Below are positions 27,218 to 34,616 of a stretch of 64,000 nucleotides of DNA, in pieces (the stretch's first letter is position 1; every line of letters starts with the position of its first letter). The notes beneath the pieces are model-generated. The model was not told the origin of the DNA. It searched no databases and saw nothing but the letters and a program-made list of their open reading frames with translations. The stretch covers positions 62,001-126,000 of the forward strand of contig CAYOVA010000001.1 of NCBI GenBank assembly GCA_964407325.1. The letters run 5' to 3'. The translations under genes and the position numbers were made by a program. The DNA is from JAOAFZ01 sp964407325. GTDB lineage: Bacteria; Patescibacteriota; Microgenomatia; UBA1406; GWC2-37-13.

Positions 27218-27607
27218 ATGTCCGAGTCAGAAACAATTACGGTACTAGTCGTAGAAGATGAAGAGGTTTTACTCCAGGCAATTGGAAAGAAGATGGAATT
27301 GGAAGGTATAACCCCGGTTCTTGCTCCCAGTGGACAGACAGCTCTCCATAAACTCAGCTCGGGACTCTTACCCGACGTTGTCTGGCTTGACTATCATTTA
27401 AACGATATGGACGGAATTGCTTTTATGGCGAAGCTGGAGGAGAATCCTGCATGGAAGGAAATTCCGGTTATTGTGGTAAGCAACTCCGCTAGTCAGGAAA
27501 ATGTGAATGCAATGCTGTTAAAAGGTGCTAAAAAATATCTTGTTAAAGCCGAAAATAAGCTGGGCGAAATTATAGAAATTGTCAAACAATATGTCAAACA
27601 GCAATAA
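27218..27607 (+). CDS. Receiver-only response regulator 1
   Basis: A 129-residue CheY-like protein with only a receiver domain. Acidic pocket VVEDEE, phospho-acceptor Asp in VWLDYHLNDMDG, Ser/Thr switch in VVSNSAS and Lys in YLVKAEN are all present. It has no DNA-binding output domain, so it must signal by protein contact. The ATG at 27218 was chosen because TATAAT ends 6 bases before it; the upstream ATG at 27194 overlaps the M20 gene. It is the first of three tandem receivers, with an overlap of 17 bases into the second. Confidence 0.88.
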   Translation: MSESETITVLVVEDEEVLLQAIGKKMELEGITPVLAPSGQTALHKLSSGLLPDVVWLDYHLNDMDGIAFMAKLEENPAWKEIPVIVVSNSASQENVNAMLLKGAKKYLVKAENKLGEIIEIVKQYVKQQ

Positions 27608-27965
27608 AATTCTTGTTGCTGAAGACGACAAGTTTTTGGCAAATGCCTACCGGTTAAAACTGGTAAAGGCAGGTTTTGAAGTTGAAGTAGTATCGGACGG
27701 GAACGAACTACTGTCAAAATTGGAAACCTTTAAACCCGACCTTATCCTTCTTGATTTAATCATGCTGGTAAAAGACGGTTTTACTGTACTGGCTGAGTTG
27801 AAAAAGGGGGAGCATAAGAGTATCCCGGTAATTATTGCTTCAAATCTGGGACAAAGTGAAGATATAAAAAAAGGGCTCTCATTAGGAGCAATTGACTATA
27901 TCGTTAAAAGCGACACTTCGTTGGATGAATTGATTGAGAAAATAAACAAGCACGCCAAGAAATAA
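27591..27965 (+). CDS. Receiver-only response regulator 2
   Basis: A 124-residue CheY-like protein. The acidic pair is in VAEDDKF, the phospho-Asp in LILLDLIMLVKDG, the switch Ser in IIASNLGQ and the Lys in DYIVKSD. The LVKDGF stretch replaces the common MPxxDG loop (Leu-Val-Lys before Asp-Gly). The start overlaps the upstream gene by 17 bases; an alternative ATG at 27579 would overlap by 29. Without an output domain it would relay a phosphate or bind a partner. The kinase-like protein at 23827 is the nearest candidate. Confidence 0.87.
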   Translation: MSNSNKILVAEDDKFLANAYRLKLVKAGFEVEVVSDGNELLSKLETFKPDLILLDLIMLVKDGFTVLAELKKGEHKSIPVIIASNLGQSEDIKKGLSLGAIDYIVKSDTSLDELIEKINKHAKK

Positions 27966-27988
27966 TATTATTATTTATTATTACGGCT

Positions 27989-28375
27989 ATGGCAGATAAA
28001 AAAGTTTCTCAAAAAACTGTCTTGTTTGTCGAAGACGACAAGTATCTTCAGGAAACTGCTACTTTTGCGATGGAAAAGGCCGGTTACCATGTTGTTTCTG
28101 CTGTTGAAGGTGAAGATGCGCTGCAACAGGCGCTTGCTCTTCATCCCGATCTTACTATTCTTGATATTCAGATTCCGGGAAAGAACGGCATGGAGGTTCT
28201 TAAGGAGTTACGGCAGGATCCATGGGGGAAAAAGGCAAAAGTGATGGTGCTTACCAACTATGGTGAAACAGAGAATGTCGCAGACTCGCTCCAGCTAGGC
28301 GTCCTGGAATTTCTAATGAAGGTAGACTGGAGCCTGGAAAGTCTTCTTAAAAAAATCAAGACACATCTTTCATAA
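27989..28375 (+). CDS. Receiver-only response regulator 3
   Basis: A 128-residue CheY-like protein. FVEDDKY, the phospho-Asp in LTILDIQIPGKNG, VLTNYGE and the Lys in EFLMKVD give the full set of receiver residues. It is 23 bases after the second receiver with a TATTAT-like box in between, so it may have its own transcript. The three receivers differ enough in sequence to have separate partners. Confidence 0.88.
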   Translation: MADKKVSQKTVLFVEDDKYLQETATFAMEKAGYHVVSAVEGEDALQQALALHPDLTILDIQIPGKNGMEVLKELRQDPWGKKAKVMVLTNYGETENVADSLQLGVLEFLMKVDWSLESLLKKIKTHLS

Positions 28376-28415
28376 GAGTTGTGATGGTACAGGACGCGTC
28401 TTGTATAATATCTTC

Positions 28416-29165
28416 ATGTACAAAATTGTCTTACTTCGCCACGGTGAAAGCACCTGGAATAAAGAAAACCGCTTTACGGGATGGACCGATGTCGATTTAA
28501 GTGAAAAAGGGAAAGAGGAGGCATGGAAAGCAGGTGAGCTTCTGAAGTCTGAAGGCTACACATTTGATCTTGTGTTTACATCCGTTTTAAAACGCTGCAT
28601 TCGTACTACCTGGATTGCCTTAGATGCGATGGATGCGATGTGGGTGCCCGTAGAAAAGGATTGGCACTTAAATGAACGCCATTATGGTGCATTGCAGGGA
28701 TTGAATAAAGCTGAAACAGCCGCAAAATACGGCGAAGAGCAAGTGCATATCTGGCGACGGAGCTACGATGTATTGCCTCCACTGCTCGAGAAGTCTGATG
28801 ATCGTTATCCTGGAAAGGATAGTCGCTATTCTGGATTAAACGAAGCTGAATTGCCATTGGGTGAATGTTTGAAGGATACAGTATCGCGTGTGGTTCCGTA
28901 CTGGGAATCCGTTATTGTCCCGGCAGTAGAGTCGGGGAAGAGAGTCATGGTCTCCGCCCACGGGAACAGCTTGCGTGCATTGGTAAAGCATTTAGATGGT
29001 ATCTCCGATGAAGAAATTCCGGGATTGAATATCCCTACAGGTATTCCACTTGTGTATGAACTAGATGAAAACATAAAGCCTATTAAACACTACTACTTAG
29101 GAGATGCAACTGCTGTTGAAGCTGCGCAACAGGCGGTTCAAAATCAGGGGAAAGCGCAGGGATAA
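28416..29165 (+). CDS. gpmA: 2,3-bisphosphoglycerate-dependent phosphoglycerate mutase
   Basis: A 249-residue histidine phosphatase of the dPGM type. LLRHGESTWNKENRFTGW holds the phosphohistidine, FTSVLKRCIRTTW holds the Arg/Lys cluster, HLNERHYGALQGLNKAETA matches the family closely, and VSAHGNSLRALVKHL holds the second His. It converts 3- to 2-phosphoglycerate in glycolysis, just before enolase, which is encoded 0.7 kb away on the other strand. The ATG at 28416 follows TATAAT by 6 bases. Confidence 0.96.
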   Translation: MYKIVLLRHGESTWNKENRFTGWTDVDLSEKGKEEAWKAGELLKSEGYTFDLVFTSVLKRCIRTTWIALDAMDAMWVPVEKDWHLNERHYGALQGLNKAETAAKYGEEQVHIWRRSYDVLPPLLEKSDDRYPGKDSRYSGLNEAELPLGECLKDTVSRVVPYWESVIVPAVESGKRVMVSAHGNSLRALVKHLDGISDEEIPGLNIPTGIPLVYELDENIKPIKHYYLGDATAVEAAQQAVQNQGKAQG

Positions 29166-29188
29166 GTAAGTCGCGGAAATGTGTTTTG

Positions 29189-29815
29189 CTAGATTAAATG
29201 TGCGTGGTCGTTCCAGCTTAAGAGATACCATCTTCCTGGCTCCCATTCTTCAAAAATTGTTATTCCGGTATTCGAGACCCAGGTATGCCGGAAGAAGTGC
29301 TGGTGCAACTCCGGGGTAATATGTTTTTTTCCAATTGTGATAAGTTGCGTTAAAACGTTCAAAAAGATACCGTGGCTCACAATAGCGATACTGGCGACAT
29401 CTTTCTTTTCAATTAATCTAAGAAACTGCTCTGCCCGTTTGAATAGTTCTGCTACCGTTTCCTCATCGTGCTCTTTGTAGTTCATATCTTTGGCCGCACG
29501 TAATCGTGCGAAGTATTCTGAAACCTCGGGATCATCCCACGGCTTATCTTTGTATTTGGAATTGCCAATGCGTTCACGAAGCAGAGGAGTGTGGGAAATT
29601 GGTTTTTTAAGAACTTTGTTTATTATTTCTCCGGTTTGCTTTGCACGGGTATAGTCGCTGGTAATTATTTCGTCGATGGGAATGCTTTTAAGACGCTTTG
29701 CAACTATATTTGCCTGGTGAACTCCAGCCTCGCTTAACGGCTCATCATCCGGCTGGTAGTAGAGTCGTGCAACATTTCCAACGCTTTGCCCGTGACGGAT
29801 ACAGTAGAGTTTCAT
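29189..29815 (-). CDS. Histidine phosphatase family protein
   Basis: A 208-residue protein. KLYCIRHGQSVGN carries the phosphohistidine motif, SDYTRAKQTGEII the Arg motif, LRERIGNSKYKDKPW an acid/base loop, and AIVSHGIFLNVL the second His. It is of the CobC/PhoE-like branch rather than a glycolytic mutase; the substrate is unknown. It lies 28 bases after enolase on the same strand, so the two are probably co-transcribed. The start at 29815 gives the RHG motif at the N-terminus; longer readings run into enolase. Confidence 0.88.
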   Translation of the reverse strand: MKLYCIRHGQSVGNVARLYYQPDDEPLSEAGVHQANIVAKRLKSIPIDEIITSDYTRAKQTGEIINKVLKKPISHTPLLRERIGNSKYKDKPWDDPEVSEYFARLRAAKDMNYKEHDEETVAELFKRAEQFLRLIEKKDVASIAIVSHGIFLNVLTQLITIGKKHITPELHQHFFRHTWVSNTGITIFEEWEPGRWYLLSWNDHAHLI

Positions 29816-29843
29816 AGATTTGATATATTCGCTTTCATGGCGT

Positions 29844-31088
29844 TTAGATTTCCAGCTTTTCAATTTCCATGAGGCGGTTATACTTTGCCAGCCTTTCACT
29901 ACGCGACATGGAACCGGTTTTGATGTAATCAGCACCAACAGCATAAGCGAGATCGGCGATAAAGGTATCTTCGGTTTCACCGGAACGGTGGGAGACAATT
30001 ACTTGCCAGCCTGCATCGTGGCACATCTTAATTGCTTCCATGGTTTCAGAAACTGTGCCAATCTGGTTTAGTTTGATAAGCCCGGCGTTGGCTGCTTTCT
30101 CTTCAATAGCTTGCTTGATGCGCTTTGGATTGGTTACCAAGAAGTCGTCGCCAACAACATAACATTTGCCAGCAGTTGCAGCGGTGAACTTTTTGTAGTT
30201 GTCCCAGTCATCCTGATCAAACGGATCTTCGATAGAGAAGAGCTGATACTTTTCAAGGTAGCCCATGTAGTTTTGCATTAACTCTTCTGCGCTAATTTCT
30301 TTATTATCTTTCATCAACATGTACTTGCCATCCTTGTAGAACTCGGAAGCGGCAACGTCGAGGCTAAATTTCCAGTCTTTGCCATAGGTGTAGGGAAGTG
30401 CTTTTGCACTCTCAATTACTATATCAAAGACTCCCCCGTTGCTCGAGAGTGCGGGGGAGTACCCTCCTTCGTCGCCTACAAGGGTAGAGTAACCACCCTT
30501 CTTTAAGTGTGCTCCCAGAGCGTGGAATAGCTCCGCAGCTGCACGAACAGATTCCGAAAATGAACCCATTTTTACGGCAAGGATAAACTCCTGGATATCA
30601 AAGTTCCAACCCGCATGTTTCCCACCGTTAATCACATTCGCGAACACGCCAGGGAACGCTACATCGCGCTGAACCTGGTAATAATCATGGATATACTTCC
30701 AGAGCGGAGAAGATGTACTATAGGATGAAGCGCGGTGAAAAGCCATTGAGACTGCCAGGATGGCATTCGCCCCTAATTTGGCCTTATTTTCTGTCCCATC
30801 AAGGCTTATCATCTCCTCGTCAATTTTTTTCGGGTCCTCCACTTCTCTCCCCTTCAAGACGTCGTAAATTATTGTATTGATATTCTCTACTGCTTTTAAC
30901 ACACCATTTCCCGCATATCTTTGGCTCTCTCCATCGCGTAGTTCCACTGCCTCGTACTTCCCTGTTGAAGCTCCTGAAGGGACAATTGCAGTGTGGACAG
31001 ATCCATCGGTGAGAGTAATGAGACATTTAACGGTAGGGTTTCCGCGCGAGTCGAGCACCTCGATCGCCTTTATTTGGTCTATTTTCAT
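29844..31088 (-). CDS. eno: Enolase
   Basis: A 414-residue protein close to the normal length (about 430). Motifs include EVLDSRGNPTVKC, VPSGASTGKYEAVELRD, VGDEGGYSPAL, FSIEDPFDQDDWDN, GDDFLVTNPKRI, LIKLNQIGTVSETMEAI and VSHRSGETEDTFIADLA, which hold the Mg2+ ligands and catalytic Lys and Glu. It dehydrates 2-phosphoglycerate to phosphoenolpyruvate in the cytoplasm. TACAAT lies 8 bases before the ATG. The histidine phosphatase gene follows at once on the same strand. Confidence 0.97.
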   Translation of the reverse strand: MKIDQIKAIEVLDSRGNPTVKCLITLTDGSVHTAIVPSGASTGKYEAVELRDGESQRYAGNGVLKAVENINTIIYDVLKGREVEDPKKIDEEMISLDGTENKAKLGANAILAVSMAFHRASSYSTSSPLWKYIHDYYQVQRDVAFPGVFANVINGGKHAGWNFDIQEFILAVKMGSFSESVRAAAELFHALGAHLKKGGYSTLVGDEGGYSPALSSNGGVFDIVIESAKALPYTYGKDWKFSLDVAASEFYKDGKYMLMKDNKEISAEELMQNYMGYLEKYQLFSIEDPFDQDDWDNYKKFTAATAGKCYVVGDDFLVTNPKRIKQAIEEKAANAGLIKLNQIGTVSETMEAIKMCHDAGWQVIVSHRSGETEDTFIADLAYAVGADYIKTGSMSRSERLAKYNRLMEIEKLEI

Positions 31089-31127
31089 ATGAGCTTATTG
31101 TACAAGATCGTTGCTGATTGTTTCGAG

Positions 31128-31182
31128 TATAATTGGTGTCGGATACGATCAGGTTTGAGGCACTGTGACAAGGAGGTCGACC
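31128..31182 (+). promoter_or_regulatory. Promoter, leader and Shine-Dalgarno site of the gene at 31183
   Basis: TATAAT at 31128-31133 is followed by a leader of about 45 bases with AAGGAGGT around 31171-31177, six bases before the ATG. A leader and a full Shine-Dalgarno sequence are exceptional in this window. Confidence 0.6.
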
Positions 31183-31644
31183 ATGCCCACTCCGTATGTT
31201 GTGCTAATCATCGGGATCGTTTCGCTTGGTGGAGGCTATCTGCTGTGGAATTCCGCCGCTGCGAAACACGTGATGGAGTACCTCAATAGTGTCAGGGGGA
31301 AGATCGAGCTGTTGACAACAAACCTGGCCGAACTGGAAAGAAAAATCCAGGAAATGCCCCACGAAGATCCTGCTTGGACAGGTTTCCATCAGCAGCATCT
31401 TGCCGTGCACAGAAAAGCCATGCGGGTTGTAGGCGATTTTCGCAGATGCGACAAAGTCGATGGCACCCGCGTACTTGTGTTCCTGCCGCAGATCGAACTG
31501 ATGGAGATGGCCGTTACCTGCAGCCATTTCGTTACCCGGCTCGACGAGGCCATCATAGAGGTGAGCAGGGTTATGGCGGATATCAGCGCAGTGGAGTTGA
31601 CAAGTGCGGTAACGCATCTCCATGTCCCTGAAGCTGAGGTATAG
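31183..31644 (+). CDS. Membrane-anchored helical protein, unknown; atypical gene
   Basis: A 153-residue protein with one N-terminal transmembrane helix (about residues 4-23, YVVLIIGIVSLGGGYLLW) and a helical, coiled-coil-like rest (RGKIELLTTNLAELERKIQ, QIELMEMAVTCSHFV, RLDEAIIEVSRVMADI). There is no catalytic motif. The gene appears clearly GC-richer than enolase next door, has a leader of about 45 bases with AAGGAGGT, and is followed by strong hairpins. The gene at 32098 has the same domain plan with a longer helical part. It could scaffold other proteins at the membrane. I do not recognise the family. Confidence 0.7.
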   Translation: MPTPYVVLIIGIVSLGGGYLLWNSAAAKHVMEYLNSVRGKIELLTTNLAELERKIQEMPHEDPAWTGFHQQHLAVHRKAMRVVGDFRRCDKVDGTRVLVFLPQIELMEMAVTCSHFVTRLDEAIIEVSRVMADISAVELTSAVTHLHVPEAEV

Positions 31645-31715
31645 GGGCTGAGCATACCCTTTCCGCGAGGGTAACAAGCGTACTTTTGCACTATGACCGC
31701 ACTCTTCTGTTTCGT

Positions 31716-31744
31716 AAGTCCCTCTCCAGCAAGGAGAGGGACTT
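31716..31744. terminator. Perfect 12-bp hairpin between convergent atypical genes
   Basis: AAGTCCCTCTCC (31716-31727) pairs with GGAGAGGGACTT (31733-31744) around the loop AGCAA. It lies between the end of the gene at 31183 and the end of the reverse gene at 31778, so it can end transcripts from both sides. It lacks a long T-run. A smaller hairpin, ACCCT/AGGGT, lies upstream near 31660. Confidence 0.65.
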
Positions 31745-31777
31745 TCATCCGTACAGCAGAGTGAGTGCAAACCCTCC

Positions 31778-31999
31778 TCATGTCTGGATATATGGATCTG
31801 CTCTCCAGTACACCACAACAGTTACTCCTACAAGCTGTGCATGCGGCAGTTCAGCATGGAACCAGTTTCCGCTAAAACCGGGAGGACCTCCTGGTTTTCC
31901 TTCTACTTCTGCAATCTTGCACCCATCTGCGGATACCTCGAATCTGTTACCCCCACGATGAGTGATGAGGCTCGCGAATCTTGGAATTAACTTATCCAT
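31778..31999 (-). CDS. Small soluble protein (73 residues), unknown; atypical gene
   Basis: A 73-residue protein. The centre reads RGGNRFEVSADGCKIAEVEG, followed by GKPGGPPGFSGNW and strands ELPHAQLVGVTVVVYW. It may be a small beta fold with a Gly/Pro loop. No family is recognised and there is no signal peptide. GGGAG lies six to ten bases before the ATG as a likely Shine-Dalgarno site, and TATAAT (reverse strand, 32033-32038) gives a leader of about 30 bases. It is divergent from the gene at 32098. The expression signals and its GC-richer sequence make it a likely real gene. Confidence 0.55.
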   Translation of the reverse strand: MDKLIPRFASLITHRGGNRFEVSADGCKIAEVEGKPGGPPGFSGNWFHAELPHAQLVGVTVVVYWRADPYIQT

Positions 32000-32031
32000 G
32001 CTCTTCTCCCTTGAATGGCGTACAGAGGCTC

Positions 32032-32057
32032 AATTATAGCAAAACTATGCTATAATT
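32032..32057. promoter_or_regulatory. Symmetric divergent promoter pair
   Basis: AATTATAGC (32032-32040) and GCTATAATT (32049-32057) form a perfect 9-base inverted repeat with an 8-base spacer. Each arm holds a TATAAT box pointing outwards: 32051-32056 on the forward strand for the gene at 32098, and 32033-32038 on the reverse strand for the gene at 31778. The two promoters overlap, so polymerase can probably serve only one side at a time, or one symmetric repressor could cover both. Confidence 0.5.
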
Positions 32058-32097
32058 ATAGGCTAGTACACGCATAAACACTGAGAAGGAGGATGCC

Positions 32098-32847
32098 ATG
32101 CCTGTCGTACTTTTGTTCTTTGTCGCTGTCGTAGCCTGGCGCTTTCGGTTGCGATGGCTTCGCGCCTGTGAAGTCAAGGAGGCTATCGTAAAGTCAGCTC
32201 TTCTCATGGACGAGGTCAAGACCCTGATGTTTTCGCTGGAGACAGGCTTTAACCAACTGCATCCAGATGAGCGAAAAAAAGGGGCTCCCGCCGAAACAGT
32301 CTACTCAAGGCTTACGGCCGAGTACCGCAATGCGGTAGATATTCACAACTATACCGCTACCGGAGACGTCGACACGAGCACTATATGGCTGTCAGTGGCT
32401 GAACTGACCGATAGGAGGGACAAGTATCGCGGCATCTGCGTGAAGTTTCGCACGATCCATGAGGAAGCCTCCCAGTTCAGCCGACTCGTGCTCCTCGAGG
32501 AGATCGAAGATCTGAAGTACCAAGTGCAGGTGACACGTAACCAGATCAAAATCAGCTGGGCGAAACTCCAGATCTATGTGAGCGAATTCCCGCTGCGTAC
32601 AAAGGAGTACGTTGTGGAAGAAGAATCCAGACAGCTCTACAGATCGCTGAACCATACTGGTCAGTTTCTGGAGAGTGTGGAAGGGTTCTTGGAGTTCACC
32701 CTCAGGACGAATCACACAACGATGTCTGAAGATGTGCTCAGGAAGGTACATACAAACTACGAAGAGTTCCTGTACCGATATGCTGCCATCGATGAGATGA
32801 TATCAAATCTCTACCAGATGGTTAACCAGCTCATCGACGCGCACTAG
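32098..32847 (+). CDS. Membrane-anchored long helical protein, unknown; atypical gene
   Basis: A 249-residue protein with a very short start, one transmembrane helix (about residues 3-20, VVLLFFVAVVAWRFRLRW) and a long all-helical cytoplasmic or outer domain rich in Glu, Lys and Leu (VLLEEIEDLKYQVQVTRNQI, YRSLNHTGQFLESVEGFLEF). The plan recalls LemA-type proteins, but their signature motifs are not seen. AAGGAGGA lies 5 bases before the ATG, after a leader of about 40 bases. It is GC-richer than its neighbours and ends in a perfect GC hairpin. It belongs with the genes at 17303, 31183 and 31778 by style. Confidence 0.7.
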   Translation: MPVVLLFFVAVVAWRFRLRWLRACEVKEAIVKSALLMDEVKTLMFSLETGFNQLHPDERKKGAPAETVYSRLTAEYRNAVDIHNYTATGDVDTSTIWLSVAELTDRRDKYRGICVKFRTIHEEASQFSRLVLLEEIEDLKYQVQVTRNQIKISWAKLQIYVSEFPLRTKEYVVEEESRQLYRSLNHTGQFLESVEGFLEFTLRTNHTTMSEDVLRKVHTNYEEFLYRYAAIDEMISNLYQMVNQLIDAH

Positions 32848-32879
32848 TAGTAAGGCTTACTCATCCAGGCTGCGTGTAA

Positions 32880-32903
32880 TCCCGCGGGCACTGTCCCGCG
32901 GGA
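32880..32903 (+). terminator. Perfect 9-bp GC hairpin after the gene at 32098
   Basis: TCCCGCGGG (32880-32888) pairs with CCCGCGGGA (32895-32903) around the loop CACTGT. The stem is almost all G-C. No T-run follows. It is the third strong hairpin after a gene of the leadered group. Confidence 0.6.
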
Positions 32904-32976
32904 AACAACTTCTCACAAAATAGCCTATCTACTTTACCAACCTTTCGCTCCCTGCGCACTTCACTAGTCCTTGCTT

Positions 32977-32988
32977 TATAATGCACCT
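32977..32988 (+). promoter_or_regulatory. -10 box of the phosphatase-kinase fusion, leaderless start
   Basis: TATAAT at 32977-32982 ends 6 bases before the ATG at 32989. This is the common pattern of the window and marks the return to ordinary gene style after the leadered island. Confidence 0.6.
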
Positions 32989-34575
32989 ATGCATTTGCAT
33001 CTTATCCGCCATGGCCAGAGTTTAGGGAATGTAGATCAGGGCTTTATAGCAGGTCGAACCGATAAAAGAGGTCTCACTCCGAAAGGCAAGGCCCAGATTA
33101 CAAGAACTGCGTGGGAGCTGCGCAACACTGAATTTAAAACAATTTACAGCAGTCCGGTAACAAGGGCGAAAGAATCAGCTACTATTCTGAGTAACTTACT
33201 CGATGTCCCTCTTAAAACGCTTCCTTTTATTCAAGAAATGAGTTATGGCGACTTCGAGGGTGAATACTTTTGGGTGAATATGGATAAAAAGCGCGAAGCG
33301 TTCCAGCGTTTTAATACAGAAATTGACTATGCCTTTCCAAACGGTGAGAGTCTTCAGATGATATCAGACAGAGTGTGGGAAGGCTGGAATCGCTGGATCA
33401 AAACAATTGATCAAAACGATAAATCTAACATCATTTTTGTCTCACATGATGCAATAATTTCAACACTTCTGTTTTGCCTCATGTACGGGCATCCAACCCA
33501 TAAAGATGCAACCGCTTCATACAAGGACGCCTACATGCAGTTTGTTCATAAGATTGATGTACCAAATGGATCGGCTTTTGTTATCGACCTTCATGCCAAT
33601 CCCGTTCGCTTCCACCAGCTTCCTCATAAAACAAAAGAAGTATTACGAGATAATGATTCTATCTGCTTTTATGCCAAAGGCATGCTTGGTATCGATAAGG
33701 CCAGGGTCGAGGAAAAAATCACCGCTTCCGACAACTCTGTTTTCCATTTAAGCAACTCAATCGATGTAATTCTTAAAATCATTAAAGAGCAGGAAATTGT
33801 TTCCAGTGAACGGATTGTATCGATTTATAAATACCTTAAGAAGCACACCTCGCTCCTCGTTCCCGAGGTCATCCTCTACGACAAGGGCGAAGCCTTCTAC
33901 TCTGATACAGTGCTGATTCAGGATTACGTTGCCGGGGTAGACCAAAGTGTCGTAATTGAAAAAGACCGATGTAGAAAATCATTATTGGAACTTACCAACA
34001 AGCTACTAGAGCAAATTCATGCAGTTTCCCGCAAGGATGTTGAGGTGTTCTGGTACCCCTATGATGCGTGGCATAAAGTACACATCCCGTGGGAACAGTA
34101 TATTAGTGAAGAGATCGATGAAACGATAGAAGCGTTGCCAAAGAGTATAGGAAATCGAGATGTTCGCAGTTTTGTTCGCATGAGTTTACGCAGGCTAAAA
34201 GAGTATGTGGGTAAGAAATCTGCAAAACTGGTTCCGTTGCATGGAGATTTTACCCCTGCGAATATTGTAGTGACCAAGGATGGGACACTTCGTTGTCTTG
34301 ATTTTGAGCGGGCACGTATTGGTGACATATTGTGGGATTATGCGTATTATTGCGGGTCTTTGGAACGAGCTGATGAAAAAGTCGCGGCTCTCTGGAAACA
34401 GATTGTTGCCGAACAGTTTTCTCCAGAGGAAGTGAAAATATTCAACTATTACTGCGTATTGTTCCATGCATGGACGATCCGGGACACATTCGAATACAAA
34501 AAAAACACTCTTAGACAAGATAGGGCTCTGCAATCAAAAGAAATACTCTTAAAACGCTTCAATGCAAGGGTTTGA
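32989..34575 (+). CDS. Histidine phosphatase fused to aminoglycoside-phosphotransferase-type kinase
   Basis: A 528-residue cytoplasmic fusion. Residues 1-215 are a histidine phosphatase: HLIRHGQSLGNVD, SSPVTRAKESATIL, EMSYGDFEGEYF and FVSHDAIISTL. Residues 230-528 are an APH/choline-kinase fold: VLIQDYVAGVD in the N-lobe hinge, catalytic loop LHGDFTPANIVV (HGD...N), metal-binding CLDFERARIGDILWD, and a helical C-lobe. One chain thus carries a phosphate-removing and a phosphate-adding domain, perhaps on the same small molecule. The substrate is unknown. The inner ATG at 32989 fits the -10 box and the RHG motif. I do not know this fusion as a described family. Confidence 0.85.
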   Translation: MHLHLIRHGQSLGNVDQGFIAGRTDKRGLTPKGKAQITRTAWELRNTEFKTIYSSPVTRAKESATILSNLLDVPLKTLPFIQEMSYGDFEGEYFWVNMDKKREAFQRFNTEIDYAFPNGESLQMISDRVWEGWNRWIKTIDQNDKSNIIFVSHDAIISTLLFCLMYGHPTHKDATASYKDAYMQFVHKIDVPNGSAFVIDLHANPVRFHQLPHKTKEVLRDNDSICFYAKGMLGIDKARVEEKITASDNSVFHLSNSIDVILKIIKEQEIVSSERIVSIYKYLKKHTSLLVPEVILYDKGEAFYSDTVLIQDYVAGVDQSVVIEKDRCRKSLLELTNKLLEQIHAVSRKDVEVFWYPYDAWHKVHIPWEQYISEEIDETIEALPKSIGNRDVRSFVRMSLRRLKEYVGKKSAKLVPLHGDFTPANIVVTKDGTLRCLDFERARIGDILWDYAYYCGSLERADEKVAALWKQIVAEQFSPEEVKIFNYYCVLFHAWTIRDTFEYKKNTLRQDRALQSKEILLKRFNARV

Positions 34576-34616
34576 TATCTTGTTAATGCAAGAGTTTTTT
34601 GCTACAGTTTCGGTAT

